DNA from: JAMQKA01 sp031569985
Lineage (GTDB): Bacteria > Bacteroidota > Rhodothermia > Balneolales > Balneolaceae
NCBI RefSeq assembly: GCF_031569985.1
Contig: NZ_JAMQKA010000001.1
Span: 124,001-188,000 of the forward strand
Reading direction: 5' to 3'
Length of the DNA: 64,000 nt
The position numbers and the translations under genes are program-made. Below, piece by piece: positions 8,212 through 17,854 of the stretch (positions are counted from its first letter, which is position 1; each line of letters starts with the position of its first letter). The notes below the pieces were generated by a model. It searched no databases. It worked only from the letters and a program-made list of their open reading frames with translations, and was not told where the DNA came from.

Positions 8212-9516
8212 TCATGCATTATTTTCACTTTCTAATGTTTTGGTGGGTGTCACCTCTGGAACGCCAAGCATTAATACCATCCCGATTATAAAAAACAGGA
8301 CGATAATACTCATGCCGATTCGCTGGCTTCCGGCCAAATATGAGAGCCATCCCACCAAAATGGGTCCCACAAACGCTGTTACTTTGCCGGAAAGCGCGAA
8401 AAGACCGAACATTTGATTGCGCAAATTTTCCGGGGCTATCCGTCCCATATATGTCCTGCTGGCGGCTTGCACAGGTCCAACGAACACGCCGAGCAGCAGA
8501 CCGAATACCCAAAACCACAACTCGGCCCTGACCAGCAGCACCATTGAAGTTGTCAAAATGAGCCCTGCCAGTGCGTACAAAATCGTCTTTTTACTCCCTA
8601 GCCAGTCATCGATCCAGGCGAAGAGGGCTGCCCCCAGACCCGCCGTCAGGTTCAACCCTATGCCGAATATCAGCACATCACGCTCAGTCATGTCAAAGGT
8701 CCCCGCCGCATAGATGCCGCCAAAGGCGAACACCGTGGCAAGTGCATCGATAAAGATCATACGAGCCACCAGGAATCGCACAATTGGCTTGTACTGTTGC
8801 ACATTTTTAATCGAGGTCTTGAGCTGCTTCCACCCGTTGCGAACCGCTTTGCGCATTCCGACCGATCTGTGCTCCAGGTCTGGCGTTGAAGTAAAAAGGG
8901 GGATTGAAAACAACAGGTACCATACTGCCACCAATACAAAAGTAGCCCGCACTCCTTCCGCCTGGCTGGGGTCCAAACCAAAAGGAGGTACATCCACCTG
9001 GATGAAGAGAAAAAGGGAGACGACGAGGCATACCAATCCACCAGCGTACCCTAATCCCCAGGCCCAGCCTGACCAACGCCCCATACGCTCATTTTCTACA
9101 AGCGTAGGAAGCATTGCGTTGTAAAAAATGATTGCTGCCTCAGAGCCCACTGTACCCAAAAAGATAAGCACCAGGGCAAGCAGCAGGAAATTATTGGAGG
9201 GCTCCACAAACCAGAGAAGTCCTGTTGCCAGGATACAGAGCAGACTGAATCCAAAAATCCAGGGTTTTCGACGTCCGGTTTGATCGGCAATAGAACCGAG
9301 AACGGGTCCCAAAACAGCGATAACCAGCCCAGCGGCTCCAATTGTGTTTCCCCAGTACGCGCTCCCCGATGCATCGTTCTCTGCTATGGAGGAGACAAAA
9401 TAGGTAGCAAAGACAAATGTCTGAATTACTGCAAAAAAAGCACTGTTAGCCCAATCATAAAGTGCCCAAGAAAATAGCGCCCATTTTGAAACCTTTCCAT
9501 CCCGAACATCATTCAT
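8212..9516 (-). CDS. MFS transporter, UMF1/Atg22-like
   Basis: A 434-residue, 12-TM transporter whose N-terminus (KWALFSWALYDWANSAFFAV, residues 10-29) is the signature of the UMF1 family, relatives of the fungal vacuolar amino-acid effluxer Atg22. A central cytoplasmic basic loop is present at about residues 205-240. The MFS A-motif-like DQTGRRKP follows TM2 (about residues 83-90). Substrates of the bacterial members are not established; amino-acid or small-metabolite efflux is the usual guess. It is transcribed toward the H1-like gene but separated from it by about 107 bases. Confidence 0.9.
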   Translation of the reverse strand: MNDVRDGKVSKWALFSWALYDWANSAFFAVIQTFVFATYFVSSIAENDASGSAYWGNTIGAAGLVIAVLGPVLGSIADQTGRRKPWIFGFSLLCILATGLLWFVEPSNNFLLLALVLIFLGTVGSEAAIIFYNAMLPTLVENERMGRWSGWAWGLGYAGGLVCLVVSLFLFIQVDVPPFGLDPSQAEGVRATFVLVAVWYLLFSIPLFTSTPDLEHRSVGMRKAVRNGWKQLKTSIKNVQQYKPIVRFLVARMIFIDALATVFAFGGIYAAGTFDMTERDVLIFGIGLNLTAGLGAALFAWIDDWLGSKKTILYALAGLILTTSMVLLVRAELWFWVFGLLLGVFVGPVQAASRTYMGRIAPENLRNQMFGLFALSGKVTAFVGPILVGWLSYLAGSQRIGMSIIVLFFIIGMVLMLGVPEVTPTKTLESENNA

Positions 9517-9672
9517 AGAGTAGAAGTTTGATTAGAATCAGCAAATGCTCTCGAAGTATGATTTTAAAAGCACTGAAATGCAAGCTTTTCTATTTACTGT
9601 AGACAAATGCTTTATTAATTTGTATTACAATAGAATAACTTGGTAAGCATCTTCACTTAAAACCTACTAGCT

Positions 9673-10257
9673 ATGACCTCCAAAACACGTGACTACATAT
9701 ATGTTTATGACGAGGAGAGTCATAAAATTATCGTCATTGACGGTGAAACCGGTGAAAAAATTGACCAAAAAGAAGACCGTGTGACCTCTATTCTTTCCTA
9801 CTTTAAAGAGAACGGAGAGATAGAAAAGTTGAAGAAATTTGCAATCTGGTGTGCCCACAAAACCAATCAGAAATTGAAACCGATACAGGCCAAGATGCTT
9901 GACCTGGCTGAAAAGTCGATCTACGGGAAAGCAGACCAAGAGCAGCTCGAGCAACTATATCAAGAGACCGAGGGAACAGCGATAGCCACTGACACCGTTG
10001 GCCTGCAACATGGGTCTGCTAACGCACCGGCGTTCCTGGCTTCCCGCGAATGTATCAATCCGGATCCCTACCAGGGAGCGCAACAGGCTGCCCGTTTTCA
10101 CCGCCTGTGGGCTGAGCTTATTGAAGAGGAAAAAAACAAAGACAGCGGTACAGAAAAGGGGTACCTTCGCCAGATAAAAGTAAAAACATCCCAAAAAAAC
10201 ATCCTTGATGTCGAACAAAAACAGATCGATTACCTGCTCGACTTAATGAATGGGTAA
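9673..10257 (+). CDS. Hypothetical soluble protein, possibly Imm5-like
   Basis: A 194-residue soluble protein. Residues 1-35 look like a small beta-rich segment (YIYVYDEESHKIIVIDGETG). Residues 55-150 are helical, with a FAIWCAHKTNQ start and a FHRLWAELIEEE end. The helical part resembles the layout of putative immunity proteins of the Imm5-like group (KFA-WC-R, an Ala-rich middle, then a helical end), but the resemblance is loose and no toxin gene is adjacent. It could equally be a lineage-specific protein. The gene stands alone, divergent from the MFS transporter. Confidence 0.6.
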   Translation: MTSKTRDYIYVYDEESHKIIVIDGETGEKIDQKEDRVTSILSYFKENGEIEKLKKFAIWCAHKTNQKLKPIQAKMLDLAEKSIYGKADQEQLEQLYQETEGTAIATDTVGLQHGSANAPAFLASRECINPDPYQGAQQAARFHRLWAELIEEEKNKDSGTEKGYLRQIKVKTSQKNILDVEQKQIDYLLDLMNG

Positions 10258-10783
10258 CATTTTTCGCCTCTCTGGTTTTCCAGATAATTTTCTGACGACT
10301 AAACTATACTCCGCTCAAAATTATCCTATTAAATTATTACAAAACAATAACTTACCTTAAAAAATAATAGGATTTTAATCGTCAATTTTTAAAATTGTAA
10401 CAACTTCATTCCACAAATCTCATGTCTGAAAAGAAATTTAAAAAAATTTGTAAGGAATGGCTTTGGCAACGGTCTATTATTGTAGAGAGTTATTAGCTGA
10501 GAGTAAAAATCGTCTGGAACCTGGATAGATTGTTGCCAGATCCTGATGTGACATTCAAAGCGTTGCAATTAGTTCAAAATAAGTAAGACTAACCAACAGG
10601 GATGGAACGTATAAAACCGCATGGGGTGATTATCTGTGATTGACGTAAAAATTGATTCTATCAAGCCATCTACTATTTCTATTCTCTCAAACACGGTTGA
10701 AATATTCCCCGTGTCACTGAGCGGGTCTAGGGGTATCAATTCTTTACACATCCTTGAAAATAAAACGAACAGCTGTCACTTCT
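10258..10783. other. AT-rich upstream region of the ten-gene lipid operon
   Basis: These 526 bases hold no credible gene. Just after the 194-aa gene there is a small hairpin (TCTGG-TTTT-CCAGA, about 10270-10284) followed by TAATTTT, a weak terminator candidate. The rest is AT-rich and must contain the promoter of the operon that starts with the metallophosphoesterase. No confident promoter motif was found. Confidence 0.4.
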
Positions 10784-12574
10784 ATGAATGAGTCAAGTCC
10801 AAACATTGAAAACGAGCGTATAAAAAAACTGTTGCAATTTGAGCAACAACGGATGGTCGACTGGTATAGCCCAAGCCAACTGGCCACAACGGGATTGCGG
10901 GCAGTTATCTCTGCCGTCTTTGGAAACTATGCTGATAAACGGGAGCTTCAGGCTGCCCTGTCGCGGAACCAAGAGGCACAGAAACCGTTTGATTTTTCTG
11001 ATCGCAGTGAGCTTTGGATCGATTACGTATCTGATCTTGGTTCGGGGTGGGACTCCACGTACAGCGTCGCCTACCTGTTGGGACGCCGTAATTTAACGGT
11101 TGCTGATTCAGCTGGAGAACATCATGACCTGAAGCGGGGCAACATTTTGGTAATGGGGGGTGATGAAGTGTACCCCACAGCAACAGCCCAGGAATACAAA
11201 AATCGACTGGTGGCACCCTACACGTCATCTCTGTCGCGGGTGGATGAGAAGGACGATCCCCCGACCCTTTTTGCCATCCCGGGAAATCACGACTGGTACG
11301 ACGGACTTTCGAGTTTCCTCAAGCTCTTTTGTCAACAGCGGTGGATCGGCGGGTGGAAGACCCGGCAGACACGAAGTTACTTTGCCGCAAAATTGCCGCA
11401 TAACTGGTGGCTCTGGGGCATTGACATTCAACTCAGTTCCGATGTGGACAAGCCGCAAATCGACTATTTTGACCAGATGTGCAAGCAAGCCTCGGCGGGT
11501 GACCGCGTTATCTTGTGCACCTCCGAACCAGTTTGGGTTTACCAGCAGTATCAACCCGATGACAAGCCCTACAAAAATCTGCAATTTTTCACCGAACGTT
11601 ATACTGAAAAAGCGGACAACAAGCTGGATTTCCGCCTGATGCTTACCGGGGACATGCATCACTATACCAGTTTCAAAAATATGGACAAGGAAGATCCTGA
11701 CTGGAAAATTACGGCAGGTGGGGGCGGTGCATTCACCCACCCAACCCACCAGGTTCCCGACGCCCTTCAATTAGAGGAGGGGAAATATGAGAAAAGCCAG
11801 GCGTTTCCGGATGGAAAAGAGTCGCGGCGAATGGCACTCAACAATTTAAAATTCCCCTTTATCAACTTTCGATTTGGAGCATTGTTTGGTTTTGTATACC
11901 TGCTCTTCGGGTGGTTCATGGGAGCTCGCAAAATGGATGGAGCCACCGGCTCAGAGTCCGTTTTGCAGCTACTCTCAGGATTTGGTCTGAGTGACATGGG
12001 ACTAACAATAAGTACTCTTGGAGAGCTTTTGGGGGGTAGCCCCGGCCTGGTACTGTTCCTGGCATTTCTGTTTCTGGGCATCCTCGGTTTTGCCGATACG
12101 AACCGAAAAAAGCCCCTCTCTTCATGGATCGCAGGAGCCATTCATGGATTTGTGCAGGTTATACTATTGCTTTCGGCAGTTTGGCTTACGTCATTCGTCG
12201 TTTTTGGTGAGATCGGCTTGTCCATAAACAGCTTGGCCGGCATCCTGCTGAGTGCAGCATTACTGGCCCTTTGTGGCTGGCTCTTCAGTGGTTTTGCTAT
12301 GGGCCTCTACCTGACTGTGGTTACACTGCTGTTGCGAACTCACGAAACCGAAGCCTTTTCATCTTTTCGAGGCGAGAACTATAAGAATTTTGTCCGCCTG
12401 TACCTGGACCAGAATGGACTCAAAATCTATCCGGTTAAAATCCCGACCGTGTACAAGCATTGGGTGAAAGCCAAAGCAATTAAAGAAGGAGAAGACCCAT
12501 GGTTTATCCCGCAATCGGGAGATGACCTGGAATACGGGCTGATCGAGAACCCTATCACCATACCTTCAAAATAA
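10784..12574 (+). CDS. Membrane metallophosphoesterase, first gene of lipid operon
   Basis: A calcineurin-type phosphoesterase of about 596 residues counted from the ATG at 10784. A TTG 30 bases upstream is an alternative start; neither has a strong ribosome-binding site. The N-terminal half has the family metal ligands: GGD127-EVYP, G167-N-H-D170 and G-D290-M-H-H293. The C-terminal half has about five hydrophobic segments (residues 365-510), so the enzyme is membrane-bound. The substrate is unknown; phospholipid headgroups or other phosphoesters at the membrane surface are an inference from context. The next gene starts 15 bases after the stop, giving the first junction of a ten-gene run. 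Confidence 0.88.
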   Translation: MNESSPNIENERIKKLLQFEQQRMVDWYSPSQLATTGLRAVISAVFGNYADKRELQAALSRNQEAQKPFDFSDRSELWIDYVSDLGSGWDSTYSVAYLLGRRNLTVADSAGEHHDLKRGNILVMGGDEVYPTATAQEYKNRLVAPYTSSLSRVDEKDDPPTLFAIPGNHDWYDGLSSFLKLFCQQRWIGGWKTRQTRSYFAAKLPHNWWLWGIDIQLSSDVDKPQIDYFDQMCKQASAGDRVILCTSEPVWVYQQYQPDDKPYKNLQFFTERYTEKADNKLDFRLMLTGDMHHYTSFKNMDKEDPDWKITAGGGGAFTHPTHQVPDALQLEEGKYEKSQAFPDGKESRRMALNNLKFPFINFRFGALFGFVYLLFGWFMGARKMDGATGSESVLQLLSGFGLSDMGLTISTLGELLGGSPGLVLFLAFLFLGILGFADTNRKKPLSSWIAGAIHGFVQVILLLSAVWLTSFVVFGEIGLSINSLAGILLSAALLALCGWLFSGFAMGLYLTVVTLLLRTHETEAFSSFRGENYKNFVRLYLDQNGLKIYPVKIPTVYKHWVKAKAIKEGEDPWFIPQSGDDLEYGLIENPITIPSK

Positions 12575-12589
12575 ATAACGGAGATCGAT

Positions 12590-14923
12590 ATGGAACGGTT
12601 GTCATCACCAATAGAGCAAATTAAAGAGCATTATGAAGTTGTCGTTGTTGGCTCAGGGTATGGAGGCAGCATCAGTGCCTCCCGGATGGTGCGGGCCGGG
12701 CGCTCGGTGTGCCTGCTGGAGAAAGGCCGCGAAATTCATCCGGGAGAGTATCCCGACAAGGAGACCGAAGCTCACAAAGAGATGCAGATGGATATCGAGG
12801 GTAATCACATCGGGTCCGAGACCGGGCTCTACGACTTTCGTTTCAATGAGGATATCAACGTGTTCCAGGGTTGTGGCCTTGGTGGCACCTCACTGGTGAA
12901 TGCCAACGTTTCGCTCCCGCCCGAGGAATGGGTGTTGGACGAAGACGAGTGGCCGGAGCCGCTGCGCAACGACCGAAAAACGCTGGCAGAATGTGTGGGA
13001 CTCGCCAGGGAGATGCTTCAACCGGTTCCCTACCCCGAAGAATGGCCGACTCCGGCAAAGCTCAAATCGATGGAGCTGTCGGCCACCCAGTGGGAAGGAG
13101 AACCATTTTATCGTCCTCCAATCAATGTGACATTCGAAGATGGGAAAAATAACGCCGGTGTAGAGCAAAAAGCGTGTACCGGTTGTGGGGACTGCGTTAC
13201 GGGCTGTAACTATTCCGCAAAAAATACAACGTTGATGAATTACCTGCCCGATGCCAAACGACACGGTGCTGAAATCTTTACCGAGGCCGCCGTCGACCGT
13301 GTGGAACGGCAGGGGGAAAAGTGGGTGGTACGCTATAAAACGATGAACACCGGGCAGGAAAAGTTTGGTGACCAGACCAGCTTCGTTACGGCGGATATTG
13401 TGATCCTGGCTGCCGGAACGCTTGGAACGGGCCAAATCATGCTTCGCTCAAAAAAGGAAGGGCTACCGCTCTCCGATATGCTGGGCAAGCGGTTTACCGG
13501 GAATGGTGATTTTTTGGGATTCGGGTATAATAACGATGTGCGAGCCAATGCGATCGGGATGGGCCACAAAGAGCCAGATCCTGAAGACCTGGTTGGTCCG
13601 TGTATTACGGGTATTATTGATCTGCGGGATGAACAGTATACTGAGGGGAAAAATACCAACGGTATGGTGATTGAAGAAGGCGTGATTCCGGGGGCACTCT
13701 CCGCTTTTGTACCCTCCCTCCTGTCCTTTGCCTCCAAGTTTACCGGCGATGACACCGACAGTGGTTTCCGTGATTTCATGCGCGAGTTGTGGCGACGGAT
13801 TGTATCACTTTTTGGGGGCGCCTATCGCGGGGCTGCCGAGCACACGATGACCTACCTGGTGATGACCCATGATGACGGGCAGGGAAAACTCTTCCTGAAA
13901 GATGGGCGCATTCGCATAGACTGGGATGATGTGGGACACCAGAGTATCTTCCAAAAAGTAAGTGACAATCTGCGGAAAGTGACGGACCTTCTCGGCGGGA
14001 CCTATATCAAGAATCCGACCTGGAATAAACTTTTTAAACATCGGCTGACTACCGTGCATCCTCTCGGTGGTTGTATTATGGGCAATGATGCCGAGCGTGG
14101 AGTGGTCAACCACAAAGGACAGGTTTTTGCGGGAGACAGTGGCAGCGATGTACACAAGGGGCTTTACATCAGTGATGGCTCCATCGTCCCGCGAACGCTT
14201 GGCGTTAATCCCCTGCTGACGATATCGGCCCTGACCGAACGCAATTGTGTATACATGGCGAGGGACCACGGGTGGGAGATCGACTATAGCCTGAAGGGCA
14301 AAGTAAAAGAAAAAACTCCAGATATTAATACACCCGGCATCCAATTCACGGAACGGATGAGTGGCTATTTTGCTCGGAATGTAAAAACCTACCAGCAAGG
14401 GTATGAGAAGGGCGAAGCCAAGGATTCCACTTTTGCTTTTGTACTCACCATTCGCTCCAACGACCTGGAAAAGATGCTCCATGACCCACAACACGAGGCC
14501 GAAATGTTTGGCACGGTTCAGGCTCCCGCCCTTTCCGATGATGATCTTAGCGTTTCCGAAGGAACGTTCAATCTCTTTGTTAAAGATCCCGAAGATGATA
14601 ACATACGGTATATGCGGTACCGGATGAAACTGAGATCGGAAGAGGGCCAATCATATTACTTCGAGGGGCACAAAAAAATTCATGACGATCCCGGTTTTGA
14701 TATCTGGGAAGATACAACAACGCTTTTTATTACGGTTCACAAAGGTGAAGACGACAGTGCCCCGGTACTGGGTAAAGGGATGCTCAAAATCAAGCCGGAT
14801 GACTTTCGCAAACAGATCGGCACCGTTGAAGTCAGCGGCGTTTCCCGGAATCTTGACAAACTCAAATATCAAGGCAAATTCCTGAAATTTTTCTCTGAAA
14901 ATATAGTCGATGTGTATATCTGA
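12590..14923 (+). CDS. GMC-family oxidoreductase (cholesterol-oxidase-like) with C-terminal accessory domain
   Basis: A 777-residue flavoenzyme. GSGYGG at residues 21-26 starts the FAD-binding fold. FQGCGLGGTSLVN (about 90-103) is the typical GMC/cholesterol-oxidase loop, and HPLGGC at 490-495 carries the active-site His. A CxxCxxCxxxC cluster (C196, C199, C202, C206, followed by N-Y-S-A-K) looks like a ferredoxin-type Fe-S motif. After about residue 575 the oxidoreductase fold ends, and a ~195-residue domain (FTERMSGYF, FNLFV, DDPGFDIWEDTTTL) follows. The same domain is found in the patatin-like protein of this operon. Known relatives include long bacterial proteins in which the oxidoreductase is fused to an alpha/beta hydrolase like the next gene. 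The substrate is probably a sterol, hopanoid or other lipid alcohol (inference). Confidence 0.88.
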   Translation: MERLSSPIEQIKEHYEVVVVGSGYGGSISASRMVRAGRSVCLLEKGREIHPGEYPDKETEAHKEMQMDIEGNHIGSETGLYDFRFNEDINVFQGCGLGGTSLVNANVSLPPEEWVLDEDEWPEPLRNDRKTLAECVGLAREMLQPVPYPEEWPTPAKLKSMELSATQWEGEPFYRPPINVTFEDGKNNAGVEQKACTGCGDCVTGCNYSAKNTTLMNYLPDAKRHGAEIFTEAAVDRVERQGEKWVVRYKTMNTGQEKFGDQTSFVTADIVILAAGTLGTGQIMLRSKKEGLPLSDMLGKRFTGNGDFLGFGYNNDVRANAIGMGHKEPDPEDLVGPCITGIIDLRDEQYTEGKNTNGMVIEEGVIPGALSAFVPSLLSFASKFTGDDTDSGFRDFMRELWRRIVSLFGGAYRGAAEHTMTYLVMTHDDGQGKLFLKDGRIRIDWDDVGHQSIFQKVSDNLRKVTDLLGGTYIKNPTWNKLFKHRLTTVHPLGGCIMGNDAERGVVNHKGQVFAGDSGSDVHKGLYISDGSIVPRTLGVNPLLTISALTERNCVYMARDHGWEIDYSLKGKVKEKTPDINTPGIQFTERMSGYFARNVKTYQQGYEKGEAKDSTFAFVLTIRSNDLEKMLHDPQHEAEMFGTVQAPALSDDDLSVSEGTFNLFVKDPEDDNIRYMRYRMKLRSEEGQSYYFEGHKKIHDDPGFDIWEDTTTLFITVHKGEDDSAPVLGKGMLKIKPDDFRKQIGTVEVSGVSRNLDKLKYQGKFLKFFSENIVDVYI

Positions 14924-14936
14924 AAGGAGGTATACC

Positions 14937-15965
14937 ATGAAATCAAACTACATAGAACAAACAATTCCGTTTAAAGCGGGTGATGATCTGCAGTGTAATC
15001 TTGTGAATGTGAAAGCAGAAGAACGCCCTCCCAAGGGTCCGGTCCTGGTGGTCCATGGTGCTGGAGTGCGCGGCAACATTTTCAGGGCGCCCGTAGAGAC
15101 AAACTTTGTCGATTTCATGGTGCAACAGGGCTACGACGTGTGGTTGGAAAACTGGCGTGCCAGTATCGATATCGGGCCGAACGAATGGGACCTGGATCAA
15201 GCCGCAAAACATGATCATCCCAAAGCGGTGGAAAAAGTGGTGGAAGAGACCGGGTATGACGAAATAAAAGCGGTTATCCATTGCCAGGGCTCCACCAGCT
15301 TCATGATGTCGGCCGTGGCGGGACTCGTACCCCAAGTCAAAACCGTGGTCAGTAACGCCGTGTCGCTCCACCCGGTAGTACCCGATTTCTCCCGCTTTAA
15401 GCTAAACGTTGCCCTCCCCCTGGTCGCGCTCGGTACGCGATACCTGAATCCACAATGGGGGAATGAAGCAGAAGGAGTATTTCCCAAAATCATTCACGCC
15501 CTGGTGGAAGCGACCCATCACGAGTGTGATAACGGCGTCTGCAAAGAGGTCAGCTTCACGTATGGCAGTGGCTTCCCCGCCCTCTGGAGGCATGAAAATT
15601 TAAACGACGCCACCCACGAGTGGCTGCGCCAGGAATTTGCGGAGGTACCGATCCGCTTCTTCAACCACATCAAAAAATGTATAAAACAAGGCCACCTGGT
15701 GTCGTTTCAAAAGGATAAACAACTGCTGGATGACTATGTCTCAACGCCTCCAAAAACCGAGGCCCGCTTCTCATTCTTTTCGGGGGAGAAGAACCTTTGT
15801 TTCCTGCCCGAAAGCCAGATTCGCACTCATGAATATTTTGACAAACTGGAGCCCGGCCGACACACCCTGCACCTGCTGCCCGAATACAGTCACCTGGATG
15901 TCTTTATGGGGAAAAATGCGGCTCACGACCTTTTCCCACTGATTGCGGAAGAACTCGAAAAATAA
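14937..15965 (+). CDS. Alpha/beta hydrolase with Cys at nucleophile elbow
   Basis: A 342-residue alpha/beta hydrolase. The start is fixed at ATG 14937 by a near-perfect AAAGGAGG site at 14922-14930, overlapping the upstream stop; a longer reading from 14910 is not supported. The N-terminal VLVVHGAGVRGNIFRAP segment gives the oxyanion region. The nucleophile elbow reads I-H-C116-Q-G-S, placing Cys where lipases have Ser. The catalytic His is H319 in YSHLDVFMG. The same HCQGS and YSHLD-type motifs are known in bacterial proteins where this domain is fused behind a GMC oxidoreductase, so the two enzymes probably act in sequence on one lipid substrate. Confidence 0.88.
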   Translation: MKSNYIEQTIPFKAGDDLQCNLVNVKAEERPPKGPVLVVHGAGVRGNIFRAPVETNFVDFMVQQGYDVWLENWRASIDIGPNEWDLDQAAKHDHPKAVEKVVEETGYDEIKAVIHCQGSTSFMMSAVAGLVPQVKTVVSNAVSLHPVVPDFSRFKLNVALPLVALGTRYLNPQWGNEAEGVFPKIIHALVEATHHECDNGVCKEVSFTYGSGFPALWRHENLNDATHEWLRQEFAEVPIRFFNHIKKCIKQGHLVSFQKDKQLLDDYVSTPPKTEARFSFFSGEKNLCFLPESQIRTHEYFDKLEPGRHTLHLLPEYSHLDVFMGKNAAHDLFPLIAEELEK

Positions 15966-15988
15966 CACAAGAAAACGAGGATCGATTT

Positions 15989-16876
15989 ATGGGAGTACCG
16001 AAACGAATCAAACGATACGAGGGACAACATGCGCTTGTCGACGGCATCCCCTATGTGATGCCGATTAGCTGCGTGGATTCACCGGCCCTCTTCGCGGGTT
16101 TCCAGATCAATGCAGACAAAGCTAAAAAATTTCTCCCGGGGAATGAGCTCCATCCCTTTCGGCTCTGGAATGGCAAAGGGCTGCTGCTGATCACCGTGAT
16201 CAACTACCTGGAAACCAGTATTGGCAAGTACATCGAGTTCAGTATTGCTATTGCGTGCACCCATGGACGAAAACCGGCGCCCCGAATGCTTCCCGGCCTG
16301 TTTATGGGGCACTACGGAACCGGGCAGTATGTGATTGACCTGCCGGTGAGTTCTGAAATTTCGGTGAAGGGCGGAAAAGGAATCTGGGGGATGCCGAAGC
16401 ACCAGGCTAAGCTGGACTATGAAGTGACGGATGAAATCGTCAGCAGCCAGTATGAAAAGGATGAGCAATTCGCTATGCGCATTGAAATTGACCGTCCTTC
16501 GAGGACCTGGATTCCGATCAACGTGGGTGCCACCAACTACTGCCAGTTCCGCAATATGCTGATGGCCTCTTACATCTATTTTAAAGGGAAAGCAGGTATG
16601 AACCTTTTCGGCAACGCCAATGCGCGGCTGTATATCGGGGACCATCCCAAAACGGCGCCCCTGCGCGAGCTCGAAATTGACGGCGACGCACTCCTCACCA
16701 TGTTTATCCCTGAAGCAAACGGGATCCTGGATGACCATATGGAAACCTGGTTTTTAATCCATGATGAACCGCCCGAAAAAATGCCTGAGGGGCTGGAGAG
16801 CGTAGTTAACCTGGGCCTTGACGAAGAATGGCTTGAACCACCGTCAGAAACAGATTACGAACGATACAGAATTTAA
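15989..16876 (+). CDS. Acetoacetate decarboxylase family enzyme
   Basis: A 295-residue protein of the acetoacetate-decarboxylase fold, somewhat longer than the 245-residue clostridial enzyme. The Schiff-base lysine is probably K137 in GIWGMPKHQAKLDY, which fits the family's E/W-G-x-PK motif. FMGHYGTGQYVIDLPVS (residues 107-123) forms the preceding strands. Family members outside solvent-producing clostridia act as aldolases or dehydratases on keto acids. Here a role on a beta-keto acid made by the oxidoreductase is an inference. It starts 23 bases after the hydrolase, with GAGGAT as ribosome-binding site. Confidence 0.88.
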   Translation: MGVPKRIKRYEGQHALVDGIPYVMPISCVDSPALFAGFQINADKAKKFLPGNELHPFRLWNGKGLLLITVINYLETSIGKYIEFSIAIACTHGRKPAPRMLPGLFMGHYGTGQYVIDLPVSSEISVKGGKGIWGMPKHQAKLDYEVTDEIVSSQYEKDEQFAMRIEIDRPSRTWIPINVGATNYCQFRNMLMASYIYFKGKAGMNLFGNANARLYIGDHPKTAPLRELEIDGDALLTMFIPEANGILDDHMETWFLIHDEPPEKMPEGLESVVNLGLDEEWLEPPSETDYERYRI

Positions 16877-16904
16877 CTATTCGCTAATCCAAACAGGAGC
16901 AGGT

Positions 16905-17378
16905 ATGAAGAAACTATTATTAAAGATTAACAAGGGCATTTTGTTCGCTTGTGTATCGATGTATTTCGGTACGGGATGGTCACTCGTATTTTTCCAGTTC
17001 CCCTCGGCCGAAGGTCTCACTCCCGACACCTACTATGACCAGTTTGTACCCCAGGTGACCCGGGCCACCGACTTCTTTACGATCATGACGATGGTAATGA
17101 TGGTATCAGCGATTATCATGATCATAGAACACTGGAAATCGGTGAAAAAATGGTTCCCGATTGGCGTCCTTGCTGGAGTAATTGTAGCAACGCTACTGAC
17201 CATGACCTACATTTTTCCCTATAACGAGCAAATGTCGGAAGGTATTAGCCAGATGGCTCAACTGCAGGAGGTGTTAAGCAAATGGATGCGTCTGAACGTT
17301 GTACGGGTCTCCATCTGGACGTTTGAATGGCTATGCATGCTGCTCTATTTCCTAATCGATTTCAAAGAAGACCGATAA
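16905..17378 (+). CDS. Small membrane protein, DUF1772/anthrone-oxygenase-like
   Basis: A 157-residue protein with four TM helices (about residues 8-28, 52-72, 82-102 and 135-155). The start is placed at ATG 16905 behind AGGAGCAGGT; an upstream in-frame start inside the decarboxylase gene is rejected. The layout, with a conserved-looking W-x-x-L-N-x-x-R-x-S-x-W (residues 127-138), resembles DUF1772, a family that includes anthrone oxygenase-like proteins. This assignment is tentative. It is first of three small membrane proteins in the operon. Confidence 0.65.
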   Translation: MKKLLLKINKGILFACVSMYFGTGWSLVFFQFPSAEGLTPDTYYDQFVPQVTRATDFFTIMTMVMMVSAIIMIIEHWKSVKKWFPIGVLAGVIVATLLTMTYIFPYNEQMSEGISQMAQLQEVLSKWMRLNVVRVSIWTFEWLCMLLYFLIDFKEDR

Positions 17379-17391
17379 TGGTAATAGGAAC

Positions 17392-17832
17392 ATGGAATTT
17401 TATCCCGACATGAAATTCGCAGCCTATTTTTTCTTCTACTGCTACATCGGCCTGGTGCTTATTGCCGGATTCTGGGGCGCGTTCCTGGGAGCCGATTTTG
17501 ATCACCAGATGCTATTCAACCTGGACACCGGCACGCTATCAGAATATACTCGAACCAACATGTTGAGCCAATACCGCTTTTTGCGGGCTATGGAATTCGG
17601 CTATGGGCTCTTCGCAATCACATTTAGAAAAGAAATATTCTCTATCCAAAAGTACAACCGGTTGTTCCTAGCCATCATGCTTGCGGGAGTACTTGCCCGG
17701 GTGGTGTCCCTGGTGGATGAGGGCTCACCGTCACTATTATTCTATTTCTTCCTGGTATTTGAATTTATCGGGGTGATCGTCATCTACCTGTACTTCAACA
17801 AAAAGTCCAAAGCAACAGTAGCTAGTAAATAA
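17392..17832 (+). CDS. Small membrane protein, DUF4345-like
   Basis: A 146-residue protein with four hydrophobic segments. The RFLRAMEFGYGLFAIT stretch (about residues 63-78) and LAGVLARVVSLVDEGSP (about residues 100-116) match the general DUF4345 pattern of an R-x-x-G-x-x-x-G-x-G helix and a G-x-x-R-x-x-S-x-x-x-x-G-x-P helix. The AGGA ribosome-binding site is only two bases from the ATG at 17392, so ATG 17410 is a possible alternative start. The gene lies 13 bases after the previous stop. Confidence 0.65.
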   Translation: MEFYPDMKFAAYFFFYCYIGLVLIAGFWGAFLGADFDHQMLFNLDTGTLSEYTRTNMLSQYRFLRAMEFGYGLFAITFRKEIFSIQKYNRLFLAIMLAGVLARVVSLVDEGSPSLLFYFFLVFEFIGVIVIYLYFNKKSKATVASK

Positions 17833-17854
17833 AAACTAACTAATCCTGGAATCC

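Noticed and set aside
10754..10783. TTG start of the metallophosphoesterase
   Set aside because: No ribosome-binding site and a non-ATG codon; ATG 10784 keeps all domains. The alternative is not excluded.
14910..14936. Longer N-terminus of the alpha/beta hydrolase (MCISERRYT)
   Set aside because: The near-perfect AAAGGAGG site lies inside this stretch and serves ATG 14937.
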